This document shows positions 52,585 to 61,875 of a stretch of 64,000 bases of DNA, one piece after another. Source of the stretch: Noviherbaspirillum cavernae (GTDB taxonomy: Bacteria > Pseudomonadota > Gammaproteobacteria > Burkholderiales > Burkholderiaceae_D); the NCBI RefSeq assembly GCF_003590875.1, contig NZ_QYUN01000002.1:3100001-3164000 (forward strand), written 5' to 3'. Within the stretch, counting starts at the first letter, position 1. The number at the start of each line of letters is the position of its first letter. Below the pieces are notes generated by a model. It ran no database searches, was not told the DNA's origin, and saw only the letters and a list, made by a program, of their open reading frames with translations. The position numbers and the translations under genes were made by a program.

Positions 52585-54681
52585 ATGAACCACACACTGC
52601 TAGTCGAACTGCTCACCGAAGAACTCCCGCCCAAGGCGCTCGCAAAACTGGGGGATGCCTTTGCCGCCGGCATTCTCAACGGATTGAAATCGCGCGACTT
52701 CCTCGAAGCCGATTCGGTTGTGACCTCGTTCGCAACGCCGCGCCGACTCGCGGTCTCCATCAGCAAGGTGCGCGCCACGTCGCCCGACAAGTCGATTCGC
52801 GAAAAGGTGCTGCCGGTATCGGTTGCACTGGATGCCGAAGGCCGCGCGACCGCGCCGCTGACGAAGAAGCTTGCCGCACTGGCGCAAGCCATCAAGATCG
52901 ATGAGATCAAGGTGAGCGAACTGGAACGCGCATCCGACGGCAAGGCGGAGAGCCTCTTTTACACCTACACCGCGCCGGGCACGGCCCTGCATGCCGGCTT
53001 GCAGGCCGCGCTGGAAGACACCGCGGGCAAGCTGCCGATTCCCAAGGTAATGAGCTATCAGCGTCCCGACGGGTCGACCGTGCAGTTCGTGCGTCCGGCG
53101 CACAAGCTGATCGCGCTGCACGGCAAGGACATCGTGCCGGTCGCCTTGCTCGGTTTGACGGCAGGCCGCACCACGCTCGGCCACCGCTTCCTGTCGCAAG
53201 GTGAACTGACTATCGCCGCCGCCGACGACTATGCCGCCGCCCTGGAAGCGCAAGGCAAGGTGATTCCGAGCGTCGCCACGCGCAAGGAAACGATACGCGC
53301 CGCGCTGCTGGCCAAGGCGAACGGCGACACGGTGCTGATGCCGGAAGCGCTGCTGGATGAAGTGTCCGCACTGGTCGAGTGGCCCGTCGTGTACGAATGC
53401 AAGTTCGAGGATGCCTTCCTGTCCGTGCCGCAGGAATGCCTGATCCTGACCATGCAGACCAACCAGAAATATTTCGCGCTGACCGATGCGCACAGCCGTC
53501 TGCGTTCGCGCTTCCTGATCGTGTCGAACCTGGAAACCCCCGATCCGCAACACATCATCGGCGGCAACGAGCGCGTCGTCCGGCCGCGCCTGTCGGACGC
53601 CAAGTTCTTTTTCGAACAGGACAAGAAAAAGAAACTCGCGGACCGCCTGCCGGGCCTCGCCAACGTCGTGTACCACAACAAGCTCGGTACCCAGGCGCAG
53701 CGCACCGAGCGCGTCAAGACACTGGCCGGCAAGATCGCCAAGGCATTGAACAGCGATGTGGCGCTGGCCGAACGCGGCGCACTGCTGGCCAAGACGGACT
53801 TGCTGACCGACATGGTGGGCGAATTTCCCGAGTTGCAAGGCATCATGGGCACGTACTACGCGCGCCATGACGGCGAGCATGAGGAAGTGGCGCTCACCGC
53901 CTCCGAACATTACCAGCCGCGCTTTGCCGGCGACGCCTTGCCTTCGACGCAAACCGGCACGGCAGTGGCGCTGGCCGACAAGCTCGAAACGCTGATCGGC
54001 ATCTGGGGCATCGGCTTGCAGCCGACCGGCGACAGGGATCCTTTCGCATTGCGCCGTCATGCGCTGGGTGTGCTGCGCATGCTGCTCGAAAAGCGCCTGC
54101 CCTTGTCGATCAACACTTTGTTGCAGGACACCGTGCTGCTTTTCGCCGGCAACGCCAATTTCAAGGACCCTGCTGCGGAAGTCGCGGTCTTCATGCTTGA
54201 TCGCTTGCGCGGCCTGCTGCGCGAACGCGGCTATACCCAGAATGAAGTCGAAGCGGTGGTCGCGCAGAACCCGGACCGTCTCGACAACATCATCGAACGC
54301 CTGAACGCGGTTCAGGCATTCGCGGCACTGCCGGAAGCGGAATCGCTTGCCGCCGCCAACAAGCGCATCACCAACATTCTGAAGAAGACAGACGGCACCA
54401 CCGTCGAAGTCAGCAAGAGCCTGCTGAAGGAAGCGGCCGAGGAAGGCCTGTATGCCGCCATCGTGCAGTTGCGTCCGCAGGTCGATGCCGCATTCGCGAA
54501 AGGCGACTTCACCAGCACGCTGAAAACACTCGCGCACCTGCGCAACGATGTCGACGCCTTCTTCGACGGCGTGATGGTGATGGCCGACGACGAGCAATTG
54601 CGCAACAACCGCATCGCCCTGTTGTCGAGTCTGCACGGGATGATGAATCAGGTGGCGGACATCTCCAAGCTTGCGGCCTGA
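52585..54681 (+). CDS. glyS: glycyl-tRNA synthetase beta subunit
   Basis: A 698-residue subunit that recognises tRNA-Gly. The N-terminus [15 protein letters not shown] is the family signature; [49 protein letters not shown] and [16 protein letters not shown] follow in the usual order, with the HD-like and C-terminal anticodon-binding (DALR-type) regions at the end. Length is normal. The gmhB start lies 13 bases downstream, so co-transcription is likely. Confidence 0.98.
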   Translation: MNHTLLVELLTEELPPKALAKLGDAFAAGILNGLKSRDFLEADSVVTSFATPRRLAVSISKVRATSPDKSIREKVLPVSVALDAEGRATAPLTKKLAALAQAIKIDEIKVSELERASDGKAESLFYTYTAPGTALHAGLQAALEDTAGKLPIPKVMSYQRPDGSTVQFVRPAHKLIALHGKDIVPVALLGLTAGRTTLGHRFLSQGELTIAAADDYAAALEAQGKVIPSVATRKETIRAALLAKANGDTVLMPEALLDEVSALVEWPVVYECKFEDAFLSVPQECLILTMQTNQKYFALTDAHSRLRSRFLIVSNLETPDPQHIIGGNERVVRPRLSDAKFFFEQDKKKKLADRLPGLANVVYHNKLGTQAQRTERVKTLAGKIAKALNSDVALAERGALLAKTDLLTDMVGEFPELQGIMGTYYARHDGEHEEVALTASEHYQPRFAGDALPSTQTGTAVALADKLETLIGIWGIGLQPTGDRDPFALRRHALGVLRMLLEKRLPLSINTLLQDTVLLFAGNANFKDPAAEVAVFMLDRLRGLLRERGYTQNEVEAVVAQNPDRLDNIIERLNAVQAFAALPEAESLAAANKRITNILKKTDGTTVEVSKSLLKEAAEEGLYAAIVQLRPQVDAAFAKGDFTSTLKTLAHLRNDVDAFFDGVMVMADDEQLRNNRIALLSSLHGMMNQVADISKLAA

Positions 54682-54694
54682 ACTGCGATTGACG

Positions 54695-55255
54695 ATGAAA
54701 CTGATCATCCTGGACCGCGACGGCGTCATCAACCACGACTCCGATGAATTCATCAAGTCGCCGGCCGAATGGATTCCCATTCCCGGTTCGCTGGAAGCCA
54801 TCGCCCGCCTCAACCAGGCCGGCTATCGCGTGGTGGTCGCGACCAACCAGTCCGGCATTGCACGCGGATTGTTCGACATGATCACGCTCAACGCGATTCA
54901 TCAGAAGATGCACGCGGCCGCGCAACTCGTCGGCGCCGACATCGACGCGATCTTCTTCTGCCCGCATTCAGCTGACGACAATTGCGACTGCCGCAAGCCG
55001 AAGCCCGGCATGCTGCAGGAAATCTCCAGACGCTTTGAGGTGAACCTGAAAGGCGTGCCGAATGTCGGCGACTCGCTACGCGATTTGCAGGCCGGTTATG
55101 CTACCGGCAGCACGCCCTATCTGGTATTGACCGGCAAGGGCGAGAGGACGCGCGCCAAGGGCGGCTTGCCTCCCGGCACGACGATCCATGCCAATCTTGC
55201 CGCCGTCGTCGACCATTTGTTGAAGACCCCGACCAAACCATCCATTGCCGTCTGA
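54695..55255 (+). CDS. gmhB: D-glycero-beta-D-manno-heptose 1,7-bisphosphate 7-phosphatase
   Basis: A 186-residue HAD-superfamily phosphatase for ADP-heptose synthesis, which supplies the LPS inner core. HAD motif I is LDRDGVIN, motif II lies in VATNQSGIARG, and the zinc cysteines are in FCPHSADDNCDCRKPKPGM. The ATG at 54695 is chosen over a frame reaching back into glyS because the conserved N-terminus starts there. It is followed by plsC, the usual order in Burkholderiales. Confidence 0.96.
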   Translation: MKLIILDRDGVINHDSDEFIKSPAEWIPIPGSLEAIARLNQAGYRVVVATNQSGIARGLFDMITLNAIHQKMHAAAQLVGADIDAIFFCPHSADDNCDCRKPKPGMLQEISRRFEVNLKGVPNVGDSLRDLQAGYATGSTPYLVLTGKGERTRAKGGLPPGTTIHANLAAVVDHLLKTPTKPSIAV

Positions 55256-55300
55256 ACCGCTGCGGTTCACCGACGTTCGCGACATGATACTGGAGACCCG

Positions 55301-56086
55301 ATGTCAAGCTTCATGCTGTTCCTGCGTTCATTGCTGTTCATGCTGTTGATGACGCTCGCGACCGTGGTTTGGGCACCGCTGTGCTTCCTGTTTGCCCCTC
55401 TCTCATACAACCGTCGCTACTACATGACCACGCGCTGGAACGTGTTCGTGATCTGGGCGGCACGGGTCGTGTGTGGCATACGCCATCAAGTCAAAGGATA
55501 CGAAAATCTGCCCGATGCGCCGGTGATTCTTCTGTCCAAGCATCAGTCTGCATGGGAAACGATTTTCTATTGCTTCACCATGCCGCGCCCGCCCGTGTTC
55601 GTATTCAAGAAGGAGCTGACCTATATCCCCTTCTTCGGCTGGGGCATTGCGCTGTTGCGCATGATCCCGATCGACCGCAGCAAGACCCGGGATGCCTTTG
55701 CACAAGTGGTCGAGCAGGGAAGAAAGCGCCTGGCCGATGGTCAATGGATCATCATGTTCCCCGAGGGCACGCGCATCCCGGTGGGAAAGAAAGGCAAGTA
55801 CAAGGGCGGCGGCGCGCGCCTCGCGGTCGAGACCAACACGATCGTGGTGCCGATCGCGATGAATGCGGGCGAATGCTGGCCGCGCAATTCCTTCATCAAG
55901 AAGCCCGGTCTGATTACGGTCTCGATCGGCAAGCCGATCTCGCCGGAAGGGCTCACGACAGCAGAGTTGATGCAGCAAGTCGAAAATTGGATAGAATCCG
56001 AGATGCGCGTGATTTCATCACCCGGCATTTACACCAACGACAAGCTCCCCACGACCCTTGAAGCTGCTTCGCCAGACTCCGCCTGA
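55301..56086 (+). CDS. plsC: 1-acyl-sn-glycerol-3-phosphate acyltransferase
   Basis: A 261-residue inner-membrane enzyme making phosphatidic acid. One N-terminal transmembrane stretch (LFMLLMTLATVVWAPLCFLFAP) precedes the acyltransferase domain: block I is SKHQSAWET, in which Glu stands where many relatives have Asp, and block III is MFPEGTRIPVGKKGKYKGGG. Block IV follows at PIAMNAGE. This His-x4-Glu form also appears in other Betaproteobacteria. Its last 29 bases overlap the start of the metalloprotease gene. Confidence 0.95.
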   Translation: MSSFMLFLRSLLFMLLMTLATVVWAPLCFLFAPLSYNRRYYMTTRWNVFVIWAARVVCGIRHQVKGYENLPDAPVILLSKHQSAWETIFYCFTMPRPPVFVFKKELTYIPFFGWGIALLRMIPIDRSKTRDAFAQVVEQGRKRLADGQWIIMFPEGTRIPVGKKGKYKGGGARLAVETNTIVVPIAMNAGECWPRNSFIKKPGLITVSIGKPISPEGLTTAELMQQVENWIESEMRVISSPGIYTNDKLPTTLEAASPDSA

Positions 56087-56981
56087 CCCGCAACAGCTCG
56101 CGCTGCAGCTGGATTTCTTCTCTTCCGGATATTCATCGCAACCCGCGGTCGATCAACCGGCACCCAAGCATGTGCCGGGATCGGCGGCGCAAGCGCCGCG
56201 CGAACCGCTGGAGCTGTTTCCGTCACCGACACCTTCCGCGAATCCGGCTGCGCCCGGCACCCGGCGGCGCGTGCAGCTGCACGAGCACATGCTCGAATAC
56301 CGCCTGCTGCGCTCGAAGCGCCGCACCATCGGTTTCCTGATCGATGATGGCGGCTTGCGCATCACTGCGCCGAAATGGGTGACAGTGGTGGAAATCGAGA
56401 ATGCAATCCGCGAAAAGCAGCGCTGGATCTTCGCCAAGCTCGTCGAACGCCGCGAGCGATCGGCGCGGCGCTTGCAGCCGCAGATGCAGTGGCGCGACGG
56501 TGCGACGCTTCCCTATCTCGGCGTCGATGTCACGCTGCGCATCATGACGGCGCAAGCCACAGGGATTGCCCATGACAAGCAGGCACGCGAACTGACAGTG
56601 TGCCTGCCGCCGGACGCCGGCGAACAACAATTGAAAGACCGTGTGCAGGGATGGCTGCAGCTGGAAGCCAGGCGCGTGTTTGCCGAACGCCTGCCGGTCT
56701 ATGCGGAAAAACTTGGCGTCAGCTATCGCCAGTTCGCACTGTCCTCGGCGACAACGCAATGGGGTTCATGCACGGCCGACGGAAAGATTCGCCTGAACTG
56801 GCGACTGATTCATTTCGCATTGCCGCTGATCGACTATGTCATCGCGCATGAACTGGCGCATCTGCGCGAAATGAATCACAGCCCGCGCTTCTGGGCCACG
56901 GTGCAATCGGTGTTCCCGGAATTCGTTGCGGCGAAAAAGGCACTGCGCGACCATGCGCCGGAAACCTTGCCGGCATTCTAG
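56058..56981 (+). CDS. SprT/YgjP-like zinc metalloprotease
   Basis: A 307-residue protein. The N-terminal 70 residues are Pro-rich and probably disordered. The C-terminal domain has GSCTADGKIRLNWRLIHFALP and the zinc site HELAH (His264, Glu265, His268) followed by REMNHSPRFW, typical of the YgjP/DUF45 family. Function in bacteria is unclear. The start is TTG at 56058 inside the end of plsC; no ATG fits the family N-terminus. The stop codon TAG is formed by the TA of the IS630 target site plus the first G of the insertion element; before the insertion the stop was also TAG. Confidence 0.9.
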   Translation: MKLLRQTPPDPQQLALQLDFFSSGYSSQPAVDQPAPKHVPGSAAQAPREPLELFPSPTPSANPAAPGTRRRVQLHEHMLEYRLLRSKRRTIGFLIDDGGLRITAPKWVTVVEIENAIREKQRWIFAKLVERRERSARRLQPQMQWRDGATLPYLGVDVTLRIMTAQATGIAHDKQARELTVCLPPDAGEQQLKDRVQGWLQLEARRVFAERLPVYAEKLGVSYRQFALSSATTQWGSCTADGKIRLNWRLIHFALPLIDYVIAHELAHLREMNHSPRFWATVQSVFPEFVAAKKALRDHAPETLPAF

Positions 56982-58031
56982 AGCGAATTTCATAACGGCA
57001 AAAGGAACGTAAAAACAGAATGCGGGTCCCATGGGCATATATGCAATGCCGAAGGTGCAATCATGGCGGCTCCCTATTCTGAGGATTTACGGCGGAAAAT
57101 CGTGCAGGCGTGCGAACGAGGAACACAATCGCAACGCGAAGTGGCCGGGTTTTTCAATGTCAGCCTGTCCTTTGTCGAAGCGCTGTTGAGCCACTATCGC
57201 CGCAGTGGCGGCGAGCTGGTTCGACAGCGGCATAAATCCGGACGACGCGTACTGCTTGATGAGGCTTGCCGAGAGCAATTGCGGCAGTGGCTGCTGGAAC
57301 AGTCCGATCTGACTTTGAAAGAGTTGATCGGACGATTGCAGGCCGGTACCGGCATTGCCGTCAGTGAACCCACCATGTGCCGGGTTCTGCATCGGATGGG
57401 CCTGCGCCGAAAAAAAGACCGTACATGCCACAGAACGGGACACGGCGCGCGTACGTCTGGCACGTCGTCGCTACCGCAAGCAGATCGCATCCTGTCCTGT
57501 CAAAAGGCTGAAATTCATCGACGAGTCCGGCCTGAACATTGCCATGACGCGTCGTTATGGACGGGCGATGCACGGCCAGCGGGTGCATGACGCGGTACCG
57601 GGAAACTTCGGGCGCAATGTCAGCATTCCCGGTTCGCTTTCCTGCCATGGCATGGAGGCCGTCATGACGGTCGAAGGCGCGGTCGATGCGGCGGTATTCC
57701 GGGCTTGTGTTGCCCATGCTCTGGTGCCGACGCTGCGCTCAGGTGACGTGGTGGTGATGGATAACCTGAGCGTCCACAAGGTCCGGGACATTGAAGCCAT
57801 GATTGCTGGCGCCGGCGCGCAACTGATTTACCTGCCGCCGTACTCTCCCGACTGGTCACCGATCGAGCCTTGCTGGTCCAAAATCAAAACCCGCTTGCGC
57901 GGCATGAAGGCCCGGACACGTGAGGCGCTTGATCAGGCGCTCACCAAAGTGATCGGCAGAATCAGCAACAGCGATGCCAGCGGCTGGTTCGCCCACTGCG
58001 GTTATTCCATTCATTGATTTGAAAATCGCTC
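56981..58031 (+). mobile_element. IS630-family insertion sequence, 1051 bp
   Basis: The ends are terminal inverted repeats: GAGCGAATTTCA at the left (56981-56992) and GAGCGATTTTCA read inward from the right (58031-58020), matching in 11 of 12 positions, with a TA duplication outside. Inside is one transposase gene in two overlapping frames. The intact ends and short divergence between repeats suggest a fairly recent insertion. It lies immediately at the end of the metalloprotease gene and upstream of the gloA 3' end, so no host gene is broken. Confidence 0.95.
57063..58017 (+). pseudogene. IS630 transposase in two frames (frameshifted or slippage-expressed)
   Basis: The first frame (57063-about 57416) encodes the HTH part, with SEDLRRKIVQACERG and a second HTH near SLSFVEALLSHYRR, up to MGLRRKK. 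The second frame (from about 57415 to 58017) continues with TVHATERDTARVRLARRRYRKQ and the DDE catalytic region: FIDESGLN, VVMDNLSVHK and SPDWSPIEPCWSKIK. The two join at a run of seven A (57410-57416). One A fewer would restore a single frame. Either slippage at the run or +1 frameshifting yields full transposase, or the gene is inactivated. Recorded as pseudogene because one continuous frame is lacking, not because loss of function is shown. Confidence 0.85.
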
Positions 58032-58076
58032 TAGGGTCTTGGCAATGGAATTCCGGAGTGTTACGCCTGCAGGATA

Positions 58077-58095
58077 CGCCGGCCGCATGCCGGCG
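58077..58095. repeat. hairpin between IS element and gloA
   Basis: CGCCGGC (58077-58083) and GCCGGCG (58089-58095) pair perfectly around a 5-base loop in the gap 58034-58138. There is no T-run. It may be a transcript-end structure for gloA or for the metalloprotease gene. Confidence 0.35.
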
Positions 58096-58138
58096 CTGTG
58101 TCAAGGACGGACAGCCTCTACGACAACACCGCCTGAAA

Positions 58139-58525
58139 CTACATCATCCGCTCGATGAATTCGATCTTGTAACCATCGGGATCCGTGACGAAGGCGATGA
58201 CTGTCGCGCCGCCCTTCACGGGACCGGCTTCACGCGTGACATTGCCGCCTGCGGCCTTGACCGCCTCGCACGCCTTGTGGGCATCATCCACCGCAATCGC
58301 GATGTGGCCGTAGGCGGTCCCCATGTCGTATTTGTCGACGCCGTAGTTGTAGGTCAACTCCAGTTCCGCATGGTCAGGATTGCTGCCGTAGCCAACGAAT
58401 GCCAGCGTGTATTTGTATTCGGGATTTTCGGTGGTGCGCAACAGTTTCATGCCGAGCACGCGCGTATAAAAATCAATCGAACGTTGCAGATCACCGACTC
58501 GTAGCATGGTGTGCAGAATGCGCAT
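58139..58525 (-). CDS. gloA: lactoylglutathione lyase (glyoxalase I)
   Basis: A 128-residue metalloenzyme that converts the glutathione hemithioacetal of methylglyoxal to lactoylglutathione. It starts [21 protein letters not shown], with metal ligand His5; ELELTYNYG holds the first Glu, [13 protein letters not shown] the second His, and [12 protein letters not shown] the second Glu. The length and the gap between motifs fit the nickel-type bacterial enzymes. The ATG at 58525 follows AAAGG. It is the last minus-strand gene of the lptD-surA-pdxA-rsmA block. Confidence 0.96.
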   Translation of the reverse strand: MRILHTMLRVGDLQRSIDFYTRVLGMKLLRTTENPEYKYTLAFVGYGSNPDHAELELTYNYGVDKYDMGTAYGHIAIAVDDAHKACEAVKAAGGNVTREAGPVKGGATVIAFVTDPDGYKIEFIERMM

Positions 58526-58606
58526 GGGGATACCTTTGCAAGAAATGTGGAAAGCCCTCATTTTATGCCTGCCGCGCAGTGCTTGCTGCGACGGCGAAGA
58601 AATGCG

Positions 58607-59383
58607 CTAACGCGTGCTCAGTCGATTGGCGAGTGCGACGAACTGCTCCACCGGCACGGTTTCCGGACGGCTCTGTGGATCGACACCTGCATCGATCAAA
58701 TCATTCTCGCTGAACATGCCGGCCACGCAGTTGCGCAACACCTTGCGCCGCTGCGAAAAGGCTTTCGTCACCACTTGCGCCAGCGTTGCCGCGTCGCACG
58801 CCAGCGGTTGCGCAAGCGGAATCATGCGCACGATGGCGGAATCGACTTGCGGCGGCGGATCGAATGCGGCGGGCGGCACAACGAACAGCAGCTCCATGTG
58901 ATAGCGCCATTGCAGCATCACCGACAGGCGGCCATAGGTCTTGCTGCCGGGTTCGGCGACCATGCGCTCGACCACTTCCTTTTGCAGCATGAAATGCTGA
59001 TCCTGCACTCGCGTCGCCATCTCTGCCAGGTGGAACAGCAAGGGACTGGAAATGTTGTACGGCAAATTGCCGACCACGCGCAATTTCGCATCCGATGTAA
59101 CGGGAATCGATGCGAAATCGAACTGCAAGGCATCGCCCGCGTGAATGATCAGCTTGTGCGGATCGAAGTTCTTTTGCAGGCGCAGCACCAGATCGCGATC
59201 GAGTTCGACCACGTGCAATTGCTTGAGCGACTCCAGCAGCAGCCGCGTCATCGCAGCCAGTCCGGGACCGATTTCGACCATGGTGTCGTCGGGTTGCGGA
59301 TCGATCGCGCGGATGATGTCGAACAGGACGCCTTGATCGGTCAGAAAATTCTGACCGAAGCGTTTGCGGGGAATGTGTTTCAT
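58607..59383 (-). CDS. rsmA: 16S rRNA (adenine-1518/1519-N6)-dimethyltransferase
   Basis: A 258-residue KsgA-type methyltransferase that dimethylates A1518 and A1519. The N-terminus [15 protein letters not shown] is the family signature; motif I is [11 protein letters not shown] and the catalytic motif IV is GNLPYNIS, followed by the C-terminal helical domain ([12 protein letters not shown]). The ATG at 59383 fits the signature position. It follows pdxA by 23 nt, the usual lptD-surA-pdxA-rsmA order. Confidence 0.97.
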   Translation of the reverse strand: MKHIPRKRFGQNFLTDQGVLFDIIRAIDPQPDDTMVEIGPGLAAMTRLLLESLKQLHVVELDRDLVLRLQKNFDPHKLIIHAGDALQFDFASIPVTSDAKLRVVGNLPYNISSPLLFHLAEMATRVQDQHFMLQKEVVERMVAEPGSKTYGRLSVMLQWRYHMELLFVVPPAAFDPPPQVDSAIVRMIPLAQPLACDAATLAQVVTKAFSQRRKVLRNCVAGMFSENDLIDAGVDPQSRPETVPVEQFVALANRLSTR

Positions 59384-59406
59384 GCGGTTTGCAATATACC
59401 CTTGCG

Positions 59407-60432
59407 TCAGGGCGTGCGGGAGGAAGTGGCGGCCATTTGCGCCGCGACGTTGATCGCCTCGATCATGCTGCCGTGATCGGCGCGCCCCAGACCGGCCGCG
59501 GCCAGATCCAGTGCCGTGCCGTGATCGACCGAGGTGCGGATGATCGGCAGGCCGAGCGTGATGTTGACGCCGTGTCCGAAACTCGCGTACTTCAACACCG
59601 GCAAGCCCTGATCGTGATACATCGCGAGTACGCAATCGGCGCGTTCAAGGTATTTGGGCTGGAACAGCGTATCGGCCGGATAGGGGCCGGCAACATCGAT
59701 GCCCTTCGCCTGTGCGGCCTGCAGGACAGGCGTGATGACGTCGATTTCCTCGCGGCCGAGATAACCGCCTTCGCCTGCATGCGGATTCAGGCCGGTGACC
59801 AGAATGCGCGGATTCGGCAATCCGAACTTGCGCCGCAAATCCGTGTGCACGATGTCGATCGTGCGCGACAGGCTGTCGAATGTGATCGCTGCCGGCACAT
59901 CCTTCAGTGCCAGATGCGTGGTCGCCAATGCGACGCGCAACAGCGGCGTCCCACCCGCCAGCATCATCACCACCTGCGGCGTGCCGGTCTTTTCGGCAAG
60001 GTACTCGGTGTGCCCGGTGAACGGCACACCGGCATCGTTGATGGTACTTTTTTGCAGCGGCGCGGTGACGATGGCATCGAACCACCCTGCCAATGCGCCC
60101 TCGATTGCAAGGTCAAGCGTCTGCAGGACCGCACGACCATTGCGCGCATCGAGCCTGCCCGGCGCGACCGGCGCGGCCAGCGGCACATCGATCACGGCAA
60201 TCTGTTCCACCGAGAGATGCGGCAATCCGCTGTTGCGCACGGCCTGCGGCGACAACGCCACCAGGCGGATGGCAGGATCGATGTCGCCCGCCGTCATCGA
60301 CAGGAAGGCGGAGTCACCGATCAGTACGCTGCGCGTCTTTGCACGCAGTTCCCACGCGGCACGCAGCGCGATCTCGGGACCGATTCCCGCGGGTTCGCCG
60401 CAGGTGATCGCGATGGTCGGGCGCACATTCAT
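59407..60432 (-). CDS. pdxA: 4-hydroxythreonine-4-phosphate dehydrogenase
   Basis: A 341-residue NAD-dependent, metal-binding enzyme of pyridoxal phosphate synthesis. Landmarks are [17 protein letters not shown] near the N-terminus, [12 protein letters not shown] with the first metal-binding His, [16 protein letters not shown] and [16 protein letters not shown] with the others. Length is usual. It ends 23 nt before rsmA and starts 18 nt after surA. Confidence 0.97.
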   Translation of the reverse strand: MNVRPTIAITCGEPAGIGPEIALRAAWELRAKTRSVLIGDSAFLSMTAGDIDPAIRLVALSPQAVRNSGLPHLSVEQIAVIDVPLAAPVAPGRLDARNGRAVLQTLDLAIEGALAGWFDAIVTAPLQKSTINDAGVPFTGHTEYLAEKTGTPQVVMMLAGGTPLLRVALATTHLALKDVPAAITFDSLSRTIDIVHTDLRRKFGLPNPRILVTGLNPHAGEGGYLGREEIDVITPVLQAAQAKGIDVAGPYPADTLFQPKYLERADCVLAMYHDQGLPVLKYASFGHGVNITLGLPIIRTSVDHGTALDLAAAGLGRADHGSMIEAINVAAQMAATSSRTP

Positions 60433-60450
60433 GACAAGTCCGGCAATCGC

Positions 60451-61866
60451 TTATCGGGCATCGGCAACATCAAAACGGTACTCGACATAGGCGCGGTCGC
60501 GCACCTGGCGCAACCAGTCCTGCGTCGCCTCATCCAGCTTGCGTTCGCGAATCGCCTGACGCGCCACCAGCCGCTGACGCTCCTTCGATACGTCATCGGT
60601 CTTGCGTTCCACAACCTGAATCAGGTGGAAACCGAAAGGCGATTCGATCGGTTCGCTGACCTGCCCCGGTTGCAGCGCATTCATTGCGCGCTCGAATTCG
60701 GGCACGGTATCTCCTGGGTAAACCCAGCCCAGGTCGCCGCCCTTGGATGCGGAAAAATCGTTGGAAAACAGCTTGGCCAGGTCTTCGAATTTGGCCGCAT
60801 TGTTGTCAAGGCGCTGCTTCAACTCGGTCAGCTTGCGACGCGCATCGGCTTCGGTGACGATCTGGTTGACCTTGATCAGGATATGACGTGCGCGCGTCTG
60901 CTGCACCGACGGCGTCGCACCCGCCTTCGCTGCACTGGCGCTGCGTTGTCCGGCCAGCTTCAGGATGTGGAAGCCGTTCGGGCTTTGCACGATGGCCGAA
61001 ACCTGGCCCGGCTTCAGGTTCGCGACGGCGTTCATGAACAGTTGCGGCAACCGGTCCAGGTTGCGCCAGCCGAGATCGCCGCCGCTCAATGCGTCGCTGG
61101 CATCGGAATAGGTTGCGGCGATTTTTGCGAAATCGCCGCCGGACCGCAATTGCTGCAACACTTCCTCGGCACGCTGACGCCGTGCGGCGATCTGTTCCGC
61201 CGAGGCATTCTCCGGCGTGCGCACCAGGATTTGCGCGAGATTGTATTCCTGCTGCACTTGCGCCGAACCATGTTCGGCGGCGAGGTAATTATCCACCTCG
61301 GATTCGGCAATCTGGATCTTGTTGTCGACTTCGCGTTCGCGCAGACGCTGCATCGCGATCTCGTCGCGGATTTCCTCGCGGAAGCGCGCGAACGGCGTGC
61401 CTTCGCGTTCCAGCTGATTGCGGAAATCCTGCATTGACATCTTGTTCTGCTCCGCGATGCGCGATACGGCGCGATCGAGCATGCCGTCATCGACGCGGAT
61501 GCCGTATTCCTTCGCCAACTGCAATTGCGCGCGGTCAACGATCATGCGTTCGAGCAATTGTCGCTGGAACTCGGCCGGCGGCGGCAGCGCCACGCCCTGG
61601 TTTTTCATTCTGAGTTCGACCATGCGCGCCCGTTGCGTCAACTCCTGGCGCGTGATGACTTCGTTGTTCACGACCGCAATGATGGCGTCGGCAAGCTGGA
61701 TGCGTGGCGCGGCAGCAGCCGGTGCATTTTGCAATGCGGCTTGCGCGGACTGCGCCCGGGCTCCCGGCAACGCACCGAGTGTCGCGCACAGAAGAATTGC
61801 CGCAAGCGTGGTGCGTCGCATCGGAGTGCCGGCATTGCGCATGGTGTGGGGTGTAGTCATGGTCAT
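60451..61866 (-). CDS. surA: periplasmic chaperone and peptidyl-prolyl isomerase SurA
   Basis: A 471-residue chaperone for outer-membrane proteins, including LptD. A signal peptide (about residues 17-38, TTLAAILLCATLGALPGARA) is followed by the SurA N-terminal domain (IIAVVNNEVITRQEL...), two parvulin PpiC domains (starting near QEYNLAQILVRTPE and RARHILIKVNQIV, both with GGDLGW) and a C-terminal helix. It lies 9 nt after lptD, and both are probably made from the same transcript. Several start codons are possible at the N-terminus. Confidence 0.96.
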   Translation of the reverse strand: MTMTTPHTMRNAGTPMRRTTLAAILLCATLGALPGARAQSAQAALQNAPAAAAPRIQLADAIIAVVNNEVITRQELTQRARMVELRMKNQGVALPPPAEFQRQLLERMIVDRAQLQLAKEYGIRVDDGMLDRAVSRIAEQNKMSMQDFRNQLEREGTPFARFREEIRDEIAMQRLREREVDNKIQIAESEVDNYLAAEHGSAQVQQEYNLAQILVRTPENASAEQIAARRQRAEEVLQQLRSGGDFAKIAATYSDASDALSGGDLGWRNLDRLPQLFMNAVANLKPGQVSAIVQSPNGFHILKLAGQRSASAAKAGATPSVQQTRARHILIKVNQIVTEADARRKLTELKQRLDNNAAKFEDLAKLFSNDFSASKGGDLGWVYPGDTVPEFERAMNALQPGQVSEPIESPFGFHLIQVVERKTDDVSKERQRLVARQAIRERKLDEATQDWLRQVRDRAYVEYRFDVADAR

Positions 61867-61875
61867 GTTGCCTCA

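Larger units (their letters stand above)
56979..58033. repeat. TA target duplication flanking the IS630 element
   Basis: TA lies at 56979-56980 and again at 58032-58033, directly outside the terminal inverted repeats, as expected for the IS630/Tc1 family. Removing the element with one TA restores ATTCTAGGGTCTTGG. Confidence 0.9.

Noticed and set aside
52600..54813. A 737-codon minus-strand frame opposite glyS
   Set aside because: glyS has all family motifs on the other strand. The mirror product shows no recognisable domain.
59389..61437. A 682-codon plus-strand frame opposite surA and pdxA
   Set aside because: It spans two real genes on the other strand and has no protein-like features.
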